A stretch of 64,000 bases of DNA from Oscillospiraceae bacterium (GTDB lineage: Bacteria; Bacillota; Clostridia; Oscillospirales; CAG-272), in assembly GCA_015064185.1 (NCBI GenBank), contig SVSS01000003.1, positions 47,791-111,790 of the forward strand, in the 5' to 3' direction. The translations under genes were made by a program, and so were the position numbers. Shown in pieces: positions 1 through 7,407 of this stretch (its first letter is position 1; every line of letters starts with the position of its first letter). The notes beneath the pieces were generated by a model, which did not search any database, was not told where the DNA came from, and was given only the letters and a program-made list of their open reading frames with translations.

Positions 1-712
1 TATACGCACACTTGCCGCCTCGATCAACCGAGAGCTGCGCACGCTACGCGAGATGCGGCACCGCTATCAAAATGGCGACAAGGAATTAAAAAGCGCCGTC
101 ACCAATATCTCGCACGATCTGCGCACACCGCTCACCGCCATTTGCGGGTATCTTGACCTTTTAGAAGCGGAGGAAAAATCCGAGCAGACCGCCCGTTATA
201 TCGCGCAAATTGCAAACCGGATCGAGGTTTTGAAGTCGCTGACCGAGGAGCTGTTCCGCTTTTCGGTGATCTCGGCTGAGCCGGCGCTCGCGCCTGAGCA
301 TCTGAACGTGTGCCGCGTGCTGGAGGATACGCTTGTTTCCTTTTACGGCGCGTTGGAGGGAAGGGGCATCCATACAGAGATCTCCTTGCCGGAAGCCCCC
401 GTGTGGCGCACTTTAGATGCCTCTGCACTTTCTCGCATTTTTAGCAACATCGTGAGCAATGCGGTAAAATATTCCGACGGAGATTTTAGCGTCTGTATGA
501 GCGAGGACGGCCGCATCGTGTTTACCAATACGGCGCACACCTTGTCTGCGGTGGACGTGGAAAAGCTGTTTGACCGCTTCTATACGGTCAATTCCGCGAG
601 AAGCTCCACAGGCCTCGGGCTTTCGATCGCCAAGATCCTGGTCGAGCGGATGGGTGGGTGTCTGACCGCCCAATATAAGCATGGGCAGCTTAACATTATT
701 TGTACTTTCTAA
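1..712 (+). CDS. Sensor histidine kinase, C-terminal part (start lies before the window)
   Basis: The reading frame is open from the first complete codon at position 2, so the N-terminal sensor and membrane part is outside the window. The visible part holds the dimerisation/phosphoacceptor domain with the H-box NISHDLRTPLTAICGY and the ATPase domain with the N-box IFSNIVSNAVKYS and G-box STGLGLSIAKILVERMGG. The kinase autophosphorylates on the H-box histidine and passes phosphate to a response regulator, presumably encoded just upstream. The domain order and motifs are directly visible; the signal sensed cannot be inferred. The gene ends 52 bp before a strong hairpin terminator. Confidence 0.93.
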   Translation, partial: IRTLAASINRELRTLREMRHRYQNGDKELKSAVTNISHDLRTPLTAICGYLDLLEAEEKSEQTARYIAQIANRIEVLKSLTEELFRFSVISAEPALAPEHLNVCRVLEDTLVSFYGALEGRGIHTEISLPEAPVWRTLDASALSRIFSNIVSNAVKYSDGDFSVCMSEDGRIVFTNTAHTLSAVDVEKLFDRFYTVNSARSSTGLGLSIAKILVERMGGCLTAQYKHGQLNIICTF

Positions 713-763
713 AAAATTATGATCTGTCGGGTCATGTGCAAAAAAGCACCACACCGTAACCGA

Positions 764-800
764 AAAACACCCCAAAACGCAGCGCGTTTTGGGGTGTTTT
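764..800. terminator. Bidirectional intrinsic terminator between convergent genes
   Basis: A 17-bp inverted repeat (AAAACACCCCAAAACGC with its complement) with a 3-nt loop is bordered by A-runs on the left and T-runs on the right, so it can stop both the histidine kinase transcript and the convergent membrane protein transcript. Confidence 0.85.
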
Positions 801-804
801 CTTG

Positions 805-1506
805 TTATTTGCGCTTGCGCGCAGGCACGAGGGAGAGTGCGAGAAGCGCCTGCGAGGGCACGTAAAAGATCCATGCGAGGTTGAAGCCCGGGTGCGCTAA
901 GTGGTAGATGAAGCCGCCCTTGGCGAGGGGAAGATATCCTTCAATGAGGGAAAGCCCCACAAAAACATCACAGCAGGAAAAGAGCAAAAGCCCCGCGGCA
1001 AACAGGGGCGGCTTTTCGCCCAGCAAAAAGGCGAAGACCACATTTAAAAGCAGATTGGCGAAGTAAAACATCGAAACAAGCGCCACCGCATCGGCATTTT
1101 TGCCGAGCACCAAAAGTGTGATAGCGAGTGTGAGAATTGGCACACCAACGCGCAAAAGTGCGTGCACGGTGCGGCGTTTTTCGTTTGTATCGGTAAAATA
1201 AATGCGCGCAAAATAGCAAAGCTGCGTTACTGAAAAAAAGAGCATGGCAGCAAGCTTTTCCTCAGCGCCGCGCAAAACCAAAAAGTAATCGGCACAAACG
1301 GTAGCGAGGAGTGCTGCTTGCGTGAAATAGTAGCACTTCGTGTGGGAGAAAAGCAAAAACGCAAACAGGCAGGCAAGCACAACAGCCGCATAGGAGCACA
1401 AAGTAGCACCTCTGCCGGGCAGCACTTGGAGCAGGATGCCGAGCGTGAGCTCCGCTATTAAAAACGCGCCACACAAGAGCTTGTCGAGGTGTTTATTCTT
1501 TCGCAT
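805..1506 (-). CDS. YhhN/TMEM86-like multi-pass membrane protein
   Basis: A 233-residue protein made almost entirely of hydrophobic helices, about seven or eight membrane segments. The pattern of an Asp inside helices (ALLATVCADYFLVL and LLLFSCCDVFVGL) and an end with an aromatic-rich helix (WIFYVPSQALLALSL) is like the YhhN family, whose characterised members include lysoplasmalogenases that cleave vinyl-ether lysophospholipids. Plasmalogens occur in anaerobic clostridia, which makes the role plausible, but the match is by pattern only. It is monocistronic, has a GGAGGG ribosome binding site and a sigma-A promoter with 16-bp spacing at 1535-1562. Confidence 0.55.
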   Translation of the reverse strand: MRKNKHLDKLLCGAFLIAELTLGILLQVLPGRGATLCSYAAVVLACLFAFLLFSHTKCYYFTQAALLATVCADYFLVLRGAEEKLAAMLFFSVTQLCYFARIYFTDTNEKRRTVHALLRVGVPILTLAITLLVLGKNADAVALVSMFYFANLLLNVVFAFLLGEKPPLFAAGLLLFSCCDVFVGLSLIEGYLPLAKGGFIYHLAHPGFNLAWIFYVPSQALLALSLVPARKRK

Positions 1507-1534
1507 ATTCGCCCTCCTTTTTTAATCTGCTTTT

Positions 1535-1562
1535 ATTATAGCGCTTTCTTTGAAAAAGTCAA
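1535..1562 (-). promoter_or_regulatory. Sigma-A promoter of the YhhN-like gene
   Basis: On the minus strand TTGACT and TATAAT are separated by 16 bp, about 30 bp upstream of the start codon. Confidence 0.7.
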
Positions 1563-1571
1563 CCTGTTTTA

Positions 1572-1601
1572 TTGACAAGAGGGGCGCAAATTTGGTATAA
1601 T
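1572..1601 (+). promoter_or_regulatory. Sigma-A promoter of the PhnP-like hydrolase gene
   Basis: TTGACA, an 18-bp spacer and TATAAT lie 27 bp before the start codon, divergent from and nearly abutting the promoter of the membrane protein. Confidence 0.8.
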
Positions 1602-1627
1602 AAAGAAAAATAATCAAGGAGCATTCT

Positions 1628-2446
1628 ATGAAGCTTACCTATCTTGGAACCTCCTCTGTTGAGGGCTTTCCCGCTGTTTTTTGTAATTGTAAAAACTGTG
1701 CCGCGGCGCGCAGGCTCGGCGGTGTGAATATTCGTACGCGTACACAGGCACTTGTCAACGAGGATCTTTTGATCGACCTGCCCGCTGACACCCTCCATCA
1801 CTTTTTGCAGTTTGGCATAGAGGCGCACAAGGTCAAGTACCTGTTTGTAACACATTCGCATAAGGATCATTGCTACCCGCAGGAGCTGGGATGCCACCGT
1901 CACCCCTGCGCCAAGGAAATGGAGCAGCCGGTCCTGCGCGTATTTGGCAGTCACGGCGCACACGCCCTGATGGCTCCCTTTGCCTCGGACAACGTTGTTG
2001 TGTCGGAGCTGAAGCCCTTTGATGTGGTAGAGCTTGCGGAGTACCGTGTGACCGCGCTGCCCGCTAGGCACATGGGTGAGAATGAAGGCGCACTCATTTA
2101 CCTCATTGATGACGGCGAGAAGAAGGTGCTTTATGCCCATGATACAGGCTACTTTCTTGATGAGGTGTTTGATTACTTAAAGGATAACGGCATCGTGCTG
2201 GATCTGGTCAGCTACGACTGTGCTTACGGCGATAAATTCGTTGCCGATACGGGCGGACATATGGGCATTGAAAACATCGTGCGCGTGCGTGAGCGTCTTC
2301 TCGAGATCGGCGCAGTGAATGAAAAAACCATTCACGTACTCAATCATTTCTCGCATGGTATCAATCCCTTGCAAAGCCGCCTTGAAAAGCTGGTGAGAGG
2401 CCAGGGCTTCTCTGTGGCACACGACGGCCGCGTAATGGATATCTAA
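1628..2446 (+). CDS. MBL-fold metallohydrolase, PhnP-like
   Basis: A 272-residue metallo-beta-lactamase-fold protein. The N-terminal LGTSSVEGFP strand-turn followed by a Cys cluster (CNCKNCAAA), and the metal motif THSHKDHCY near residue 77, are typical of the PhnP/RNase Z-like cyclic phosphodiesterase branch. A further His in ARHMGE and an Asp in YAHDTGYF complete the likely dinuclear site. Family members hydrolyse cyclic phosphodiesters or related substrates in the cytoplasm. No phosphonate genes are nearby, so the substrate is open. The start follows an AAGGAG site. Confidence 0.85.
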   Translation: MKLTYLGTSSVEGFPAVFCNCKNCAAARRLGGVNIRTRTQALVNEDLLIDLPADTLHHFLQFGIEAHKVKYLFVTHSHKDHCYPQELGCHRHPCAKEMEQPVLRVFGSHGAHALMAPFASDNVVVSELKPFDVVELAEYRVTALPARHMGENEGALIYLIDDGEKKVLYAHDTGYFLDEVFDYLKDNGIVLDLVSYDCAYGDKFVADTGGHMGIENIVRVRERLLEIGAVNEKTIHVLNHFSHGINPLQSRLEKLVRGQGFSVAHDGRVMDI

Positions 2447-2460
2447 AAAACAAAAACAAA

Positions 2461-2507
2461 GGCTTGTGCAGCAGCCATGTGGCGCTGTGCAAGCCCTTAT
2501 TTTTTTG
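2461..2507. terminator. Intrinsic terminator between convergent genes
   Basis: GGCTTGTGCAGC pairs with GCTGTGCAAGCC (two G-U pairs) and is followed by a run of seven T on the plus strand. It separates the hydrolase from the convergent SLOG gene. Confidence 0.75.
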
Positions 2508-2964
2508 CAAGATTTAAAATCGGAACACCGTTTTGCTGCGCGTAGGAGCAGGTGTAAAACGTGCCACCCTGCCGTTTTGTAATGTAGGCAACGCAAAGCT
2601 CACTTCCGTCAACCAAGGCGCGGTTGCGTGCATACATACAGCCCGACCGATAAGTGTCAAAGAGAAAGCGCACGCTGTTGGCATGATCGATGATATCCTG
2701 CCAGAGAAGCCGCTCTCCCTCGCGCCAGTTTTTTGCCTGATCGCGGCAGGGCAAGATGAGGTGAAGCTTGATCTCGGGATGCTTTTCCCGCGCTGAGAGC
2801 ACGCGAAGGGCGGCAAGCATATCAAAGCCAAGTGCGCCGCCCGCGCGAAATTCGGTAAAGCCCTCGGCAATCAGTGCTTCAAGGGTGCGGTCAAGGCGCA
2901 GGGTAAGAGCAAGACGCGCGGTGGCGGGAATATCGCGGTGTCCTGTAAAGCAGCAGATCTTCAT
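2497..2964 (-). CDS. SLOG-family protein (DUF1273/YpsA-like)
   Basis: A 155-residue protein starting MKICCFTGHRDI. The opening strand with FTGHR and the later GGALGFDMLAAL glycine turn match the SLOG/DprA-like nucleotide-binding fold of the DUF1273 (YpsA) group. SLOG domains are thought to bind nucleotides or nucleotide-derived ligands; no enzymatic role is established for stand-alone members of this type. The start at 2964 is chosen because of the upstream GGAGGGG site; an in-frame Met 17 codons earlier lacks one. Its stop lies within the shared terminator. Confidence 0.8.
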   Translation of the reverse strand: MKICCFTGHRDIPATARLALTLRLDRTLEALIAEGFTEFRAGGALGFDMLAALRVLSAREKHPEIKLHLILPCRDQAKNWREGERLLWQDIIDHANSVRFLFDTYRSGCMYARNRALVDGSELCVAYITKRQGGTFYTCSYAQQNGVPILNLAKK

Positions 2965-3205
2965 ACGGTACCCCTCCTTTCTTTTTTTTACAGTATAGCA
3001 CAAATCCCCATGCAACGGTAGCGGTTTTGAAAATATTCCTCAAAAAATCAGTTTTCCATCGCAAGTTTTTCGACTTTTCGGCAGCGCACGCCGCCCCCCG
3101 ACGGTTTTTTGCAGCTTTTTCCAAATAGCAATCAATTTCGGCGGCACGTGGCGACGGCTTTTGCACCTCACGGGGACTACAATAAAGGCAAAAACGGAGG
3201 TCGTT

Positions 3206-5551
3206 ATGCAAAACGAGAAAACAAAGGAGAAGCCTCGCGCGCGGGCAGAGGGGGAGCGCGCCGCGGCTGAAGAGATCTGCCGCCATCTTATTTTTGCCGC
3301 CCTTGGCGCATTGCTCTCGGCGGCAGAGCTGGTGTTTGGTGTACATCCATTTGGCATAGCGCTTGCCGCGGCGGCAAGCAAGTATTTTTACGCCACGGCG
3401 CTGGGTGTTGCCGTGTTTGCACTGGCGGTGGGGGATCATACCTCGCTTGTGGCGCTTGGGGTGCTGGCGCTGTTGCGCGTTGCGGTGTCGCTCCTTGCAC
3501 AGGAAAAGATCTGTGCAAAGAACATTTTTCACGAGCGGCCGCTCTTTCGCATCGCCGCCTCGGCGGTTGCAGTGCTTGGCGTGGGTATTTCGGGAGTGGT
3601 GAGTGGGGGCTTCCGCTTTTATGATCTCTTTGCCATGCTGCTTGCCGTTGCCGCAGCACCGCTTGCCACCCTTCTTTATATCGGTGTTTTTGAACGTGAG
3701 CATGGGGTTGTGGCGTATCACTTTGAGCTTGGCGTAGCGGCACTTGTGCTTACCGCAGTGTTTGCTATGCGCACGGTCAGCTTTTTCGGCATTTATCCCG
3801 CCGCTGCAATTGCCGCAGGCATCGCCTTTTTGCTTGTTTCGCATCGCGGTATTTTGTGGGGCACGGTTGGCGGTGCGCTGGCAGGTCTTTGCTTTGATTG
3901 GCGTATGGCGCCTGCCTTTTTGCTTTGCGGGCTCTCTTTTGCTCTGCTTGAGAAAAGCAGCAGGGGCGGCGGTGTGTTGGCAGGCAGCGCGGCGGCAGGT
4001 GCGTATGCCTTTTTGGTTGCCTCTGCAGCGGGGCTTGCTTCGATATTGCCCTCGCTTTTAGTTGCGGGCGCGCTCTTTCTTGCATTTGACAGCGCAGGGC
4101 TTGTGGAGGGCGCACCCGTGCGCCATTTGATGCTGGCACGCCGCCGTGCGGCGGCGCAATCTGCAAGAGCAGAGGAGCAGGCGGTAAACGCCTTACAGCT
4201 AAAGGAGATGTCGGGGGCGCTGCTGGATCTTTCGGGTACGTTTTATGAGATCAGCAGCCGTATGCGCCGTCCAAGCCTTAGCGCGCTCAGGCACCTATGT
4301 GACAAGGCATTTGATAGCGTGTGCCCCGGGTGCCGTAACCGCGAGGTCTGCTGGGGGAGCGACTATCAGCAAACCGCTAAGACGGTTGACGGTGTATGCC
4401 GGCGCCTGTATAAGAACGGCATGGTGCAAAAGGGGCACGTGGAGGGTGCGCTTGCCATGCGCTGTGCCGAGCTTGCGCGTATTTTACATGTGATCAATAA
4501 CGGCGCAACCGCGCTTGCTGAGGAGGCGCTGCATGGCGATAAAACCTCGGTCGTGGCAATGGATTACGCGGCAATGGGGCGCGTAATCAAGGAAACCGTG
4601 GAGCAAAGCAGTGAGGATTTTGTTTGTGATACCGGTGTGGGGGAGCGTATTTTTGGGCGCCTGCTGCGCCTTGGCTACGGCCTTGAATCGGTGGCGGTGT
4701 GCGGCAAAGCACGCAGGCGTGTGATTTTGCGTGGGGTACGCGCCACAGGCCGCAGTATTCGTATGCGCGAAATTCGCGGTGTGATCGAAAAGCACTGTCA
4801 TTTCATGCTCGGCTCGCCCGAGGTGCGAGAGCACGAGGGGCTTTGCGATATTGTGTTCCCCGAGCACCGCAAGCTTACCGCCTCCTCAGTAAAGCTTACG
4901 CGTCCCAAGGGCAGGGGCGAAGGAAAGCATTGCGGCGATAGCGTGGCGGCATTTGCGGGGGAGCATGGGCTTGAATATGCCTTTATTTGTGACGGCATGG
5001 GCAGCGGCACCGATGCGGCGCTTACCTCCGCGCTTGCCTCTGTGTTTTTGTCAAGGCTTTTGCAGGCAGGGGGGCGCGCGGATAGCTCGCTGCGTATGCT
5101 CAACGGCTTTCTTGCGGCACGCAGTCAGGGCGAGAGCGAGAACAGCACCACGGTCGATCTTTTGGAGATCGATTGCATCAAGGGCGAGGCGGTGCTCTTT
5201 AAATGTGGTGCCGCCCCCACGTATCTGTTGCGACGCGGCGAGGTAACACGCTTTTTCTCGCGCACTGCGCCTGTTGGCATTTTGGAGGCACTGGATGCCG
5301 AGCGCATCACCTTTGCCGTGGAGCCCGGTGACGTTGTGGTGCAGGTCAGTGACGGATTTACGGGCGGCGAGGAGGATTGCCCATGGCTTACTGAGCTCAT
5401 TTCCACACGTTACGATGGGGATAGCGAGGCGTTTGCCCGCATGGCGCTCAACCGTGCCTCGGGCGAGGGCGACGACGATCTTTCCATTATCGTGACCAAG
5501 ATTGGAGAAGCCCCTTTGCCGTGGGAGGCGGAAAAGCGCACCAGCGCATGA
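3206..5551 (+). CDS. spoIIE: Stage II sporulation protein E (PP2C phosphatase)
   Basis: A 781-residue protein, close to the B. subtilis length of about 827. The first half contains a block of roughly ten hydrophobic helices (residues about 30-310), a linker region with a CPGCRNREVCW cysteine cluster follows, and the C-terminal part is a PP2C phosphatase domain with DGMGSGTDAALTSALAS, NSTTVDLLEID and VVQVSDGF metal-binding motifs. In known species SpoIIE sits at the polar septum, dephosphorylates SpoIIAA and thereby activates sigma-F in the forespore. It marks the organism as a genetic spore former. The start at 3206 follows GGAGG; an upstream in-frame ATG has no such site. Confidence 0.95.
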   Translation: MQNEKTKEKPRARAEGERAAAEEICRHLIFAALGALLSAAELVFGVHPFGIALAAAASKYFYATALGVAVFALAVGDHTSLVALGVLALLRVAVSLLAQEKICAKNIFHERPLFRIAASAVAVLGVGISGVVSGGFRFYDLFAMLLAVAAAPLATLLYIGVFEREHGVVAYHFELGVAALVLTAVFAMRTVSFFGIYPAAAIAAGIAFLLVSHRGILWGTVGGALAGLCFDWRMAPAFLLCGLSFALLEKSSRGGGVLAGSAAAGAYAFLVASAAGLASILPSLLVAGALFLAFDSAGLVEGAPVRHLMLARRRAAAQSARAEEQAVNALQLKEMSGALLDLSGTFYEISSRMRRPSLSALRHLCDKAFDSVCPGCRNREVCWGSDYQQTAKTVDGVCRRLYKNGMVQKGHVEGALAMRCAELARILHVINNGATALAEEALHGDKTSVVAMDYAAMGRVIKETVEQSSEDFVCDTGVGERIFGRLLRLGYGLESVAVCGKARRRVILRGVRATGRSIRMREIRGVIEKHCHFMLGSPEVREHEGLCDIVFPEHRKLTASSVKLTRPKGRGEGKHCGDSVAAFAGEHGLEYAFICDGMGSGTDAALTSALASVFLSRLLQAGGRADSSLRMLNGFLAARSQGESENSTTVDLLEIDCIKGEAVLFKCGAAPTYLLRRGEVTRFFSRTAPVGILEALDAERITFAVEPGDVVVQVSDGFTGGEEDCPWLTELISTRYDGDSEAFARMALNRASGEGDDDLSIIVTKIGEAPLPWEAEKRTSA

Positions 5552-5637
5552 GTAAAAAATAATACAAAATCCTTTTAGCACAGGAGCGCCCTTTTCCATG
5601 ACTCACAGCGGCTTTAGAACTTTTTGGGTCTGTGATA

Positions 5638-5666
5638 ATTATAGCACTTTTAAGGTCTATTGTCAA
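5638..5666 (-). promoter_or_regulatory. Consensus sigma-A promoter with no gene downstream
   Basis: On the minus strand TTGACA-N17-TATAAT matches the consensus exactly. A transcript would start near 5630, cross 80 bp of non-coding DNA and run antisense into the 3' end of spoIIE. No convincing minus-strand gene with a ribosome binding site follows. It may drive a small or antisense RNA. Confidence 0.65.
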
Positions 5667-5722
5667 CCCTTTCATTTAAAAATCATATACAATTATTTTA
5701 AGGTTTAAATGGGGGATCAGGG

Positions 5723-5989
5723 ATGAACAGATTAAGGGATGTTAGAGAGGATTTTGATTTTACCCAAAAGGAAATTGCCGAAAAACTGCATATTCAGCAA
5801 ACACACTATTCGCGGTACGAACGTGGAAAGCAGATGATGGGAATTGATAAATATATAATTCTTTCTCTTTTTTACAATATTTCCATCGATTATCTTTGCG
5901 GAATGGTAGATACGCCCCGCACCTTGACGGGAATAAGTTACAAAGAGAATTTGCAGATTAAAAAGAAAAAACAAAGGGACAGTAAATGA
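5723..5989 (+). CDS. Small XRE-family transcriptional regulator
   Basis: An 88-residue protein whose residues 1-65 form a single helix-turn-helix domain of the XRE/Cro type (FTQKEIAEKLHIQQTHYSRYERGKQMM, followed by the FYNISIDYLCG helix). The C-terminus is a short Lys-rich tail. It has a GGGGGATCAGGG leader and stands alone. The divergent consensus promoter at 5638-5666 lies in its upstream region, so this protein might control that transcript; this is inference. Confidence 0.88.
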   Translation: MNRLRDVREDFDFTQKEIAEKLHIQQTHYSRYERGKQMMGIDKYIILSLFYNISIDYLCGMVDTPRTLTGISYKENLQIKKKKQRDSK

Positions 5990-6030
5990 ACTGTCCCACA
6001 GGTATATGCTCTGTTTTTAAAGGCTTAGGG

Positions 6031-6227
6031 CTGTTGCGTTTAAGTTATGTTGCATAAAAAAGCCTCCCCTGTGTAAGGGGAGGTGGCTTGAGAAGCAAGA
6101 CGGAGGGATTGTAAAAGCATAAATACTTTGCCAAAAACAATCCCTCACCGCCTTTGGCGGAGCTCCCTTTACACAAGGGAGCCTTTTTCATTTCCATGCT
6201 TTATGCAATATTCCCTTAGTGCAACAG
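6031..6227. repeat. Nested palindromic (MITE-like) repeat element
   Basis: The outer ends are imperfect inverted repeats of about 28 bp, beginning CTGTTGC on the left and ending GCAACAG on the right and both including TTGCATAAA. Inside, 6056-6187, lies a second pair of inverted ends (AAAAAAGCCTCCCCTGTGTA and the complement of TACACAAGGGAGCCTTTTT), with an inner pair around GGAGGGATTG/CAATCCCTC. There is no open reading frame. The structure suggests one non-autonomous element inserted in another, or a compound hairpin element. Confidence 0.75.
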
Positions 6228-6242
6228 TCCTCTTTTTATCTT

Positions 6243-6947
6243 TTATTTTATTGAGCAAAGGTCCTTGATCACAGCGCCTGCAAGCACAAGGCCTGCGGCG
6301 GCGGGCACAAAGGAGATGCTGGCGGGCGCGTGCCTGCTCCCCTCGGTAAAGGTCGTGCCGCAGGGCGGCTCGGGCGACCAGACCACCTTTAGGTGCTTGA
6401 TCCCCTCCTTGCGGCAAAGCCCGCGCACGGTACGTGCAAGAGGACAGCCCTCGGTCTTGTAGATATCGGATACACGAAAGGCGGTGGGGTCAAGCTTGTT
6501 GCCCGTACCCATTGCCGAGATAATGGGTGTGCCCGTGGCGTTTGCGCGGCGCACAAGCTCCATTTTGGCGGCGACGGTATCTATGGCATCTATCACGTAA
6601 TCATACTGTGAAAAATCAAACCGGTCGGCATTTTCGGGCAGGAAAAAGGTGTTGTGCACTGTGATTTTCACATCGGGATTGATATCGCGGGCGCGATTTG
6701 CCGCCACCTCTGTTTTATACTGTCCCACGGTGCTGTGCAGGGCAATGATCTGGCGGTTTAGATTGCTTTCGCTCACGGTATCGTTGTCGATAAGATCAAG
6801 CGCGCCGACACCCGCACGCACCAGCGCCTCAACGGCATAGCCGCCAACGCCACCAATGCCAAACACGGCAACGTGTGCGTTTTGTAGGCGCAAGATCGCC
6901 TCCTCGCCCAAAAGCCCCGCCGTTCTTGTAAACTGCTCCTTCATCAT
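6243..6947 (-). CDS. tcdA: tRNA threonylcarbamoyladenosine dehydratase
   Basis: A 234-residue ThiF/E1-like enzyme with the ATP-binding loop VAVFGIGGVGGYAVEAL, the DNDTVSESNLNRQ motif and the DAIDTVAAK strand. The late motif VVWSPEPPC and the short C-terminal region match TcdA (YgdL/CsdL), which uses ATP to cyclise t6A37 to ct6A37 in tRNAs that read ANN codons. Length agrees with the family. Its start overlaps the stop of the upstream DUF4234 gene (TGATG), so the two are probably translated together. The tandem ATGATG makes the exact start uncertain by one codon. Confidence 0.9.
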   Translation of the reverse strand: MMKEQFTRTAGLLGEEAILRLQNAHVAVFGIGGVGGYAVEALVRAGVGALDLIDNDTVSESNLNRQIIALHSTVGQYKTEVAANRARDINPDVKITVHNTFFLPENADRFDFSQYDYVIDAIDTVAAKMELVRRANATGTPIISAMGTGNKLDPTAFRVSDIYKTEGCPLARTVRGLCRKEGIKHLKVVWSPEPPCGTTFTEGSRHAPASISFVPAAAGLVLAGAVIKDLCSIK

Positions 6948-7327
6948 CAGAGCATGGGTGCTTCAAAGCCCATGCGTGCGCGCTCGGCGGTGTCGATCAT
7001 TTGATTGATCTCATGCTGCACCAGCGCGATGGTGACCACAGGAATGAAAAAGCCAAGCAGCATCCAGAGGAGCTTGTTGTCGCTTTTTGGCATGCCGTGC
7101 ATTTCCTTGATCGCGTTTATGTTATCATCAGCGTCAAGACCAAGCAGCAAGCCGCCAACACTTGAGTAAAAGAGCATCATCAAGGTTGTAAGGATAACGG
7201 GGATAGAAGTTTTTTTGCCTTGCTGCTGCAGTGCTGTGCAGGTCACATATGCCCACCAGACTGCGTAAATACCGCAGGTGAGAATGGAAAATATAACGAC
7301 ATTGGCAACACTCCGTTTTTCGAGCAT
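6947..7327 (-). CDS. DUF4234 family membrane protein
   Basis: A 126-residue protein with two or three hydrophobic helices (residues about 8-28, 38-60 and 85-105). The opening EKRSVANVVIFSILTCGIYAVWWAYV and the later INAIKEMHG region match the DUF4234 pattern, whose function is unknown. The start at 7327 follows a GGAGG site; the longer frame to 7411 lacks one. It precedes tcdA in the same transcript, although no functional link is evident. Confidence 0.75.
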   Translation of the reverse strand: MLEKRSVANVVIFSILTCGIYAVWWAYVTCTALQQQGKKTSIPVILTTLMMLFYSSVGGLLLGLDADDNINAIKEMHGMPKSDNKLLWMLLGFFIPVVTIALVQHEINQMIDTAERARMGFEAPML

Positions 7328-7407
7328 AATCAATACCTCCAAGCAAAATACTCTAAAAAACAGTATAACGCGGCGGCTGACATTTGTCAACCGCCGCGCG
7401 TGATTTT

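Noticed and set aside
3069..3084. Two adjacent TTCGACTT/TTCGGCAG boxes upstream of spoIIE as Spo0A sites
   Set aside because: They match the 0A box only partly and lie over 100 bp from the start with no clear promoter at the right distance, so I do not claim Spo0A control.
5552..5640. SRP, 6S or RNase P RNA downstream of the orphan promoter
   Set aside because: None of the conserved sequence blocks of these RNAs is present; only the promoter supports an RNA here.
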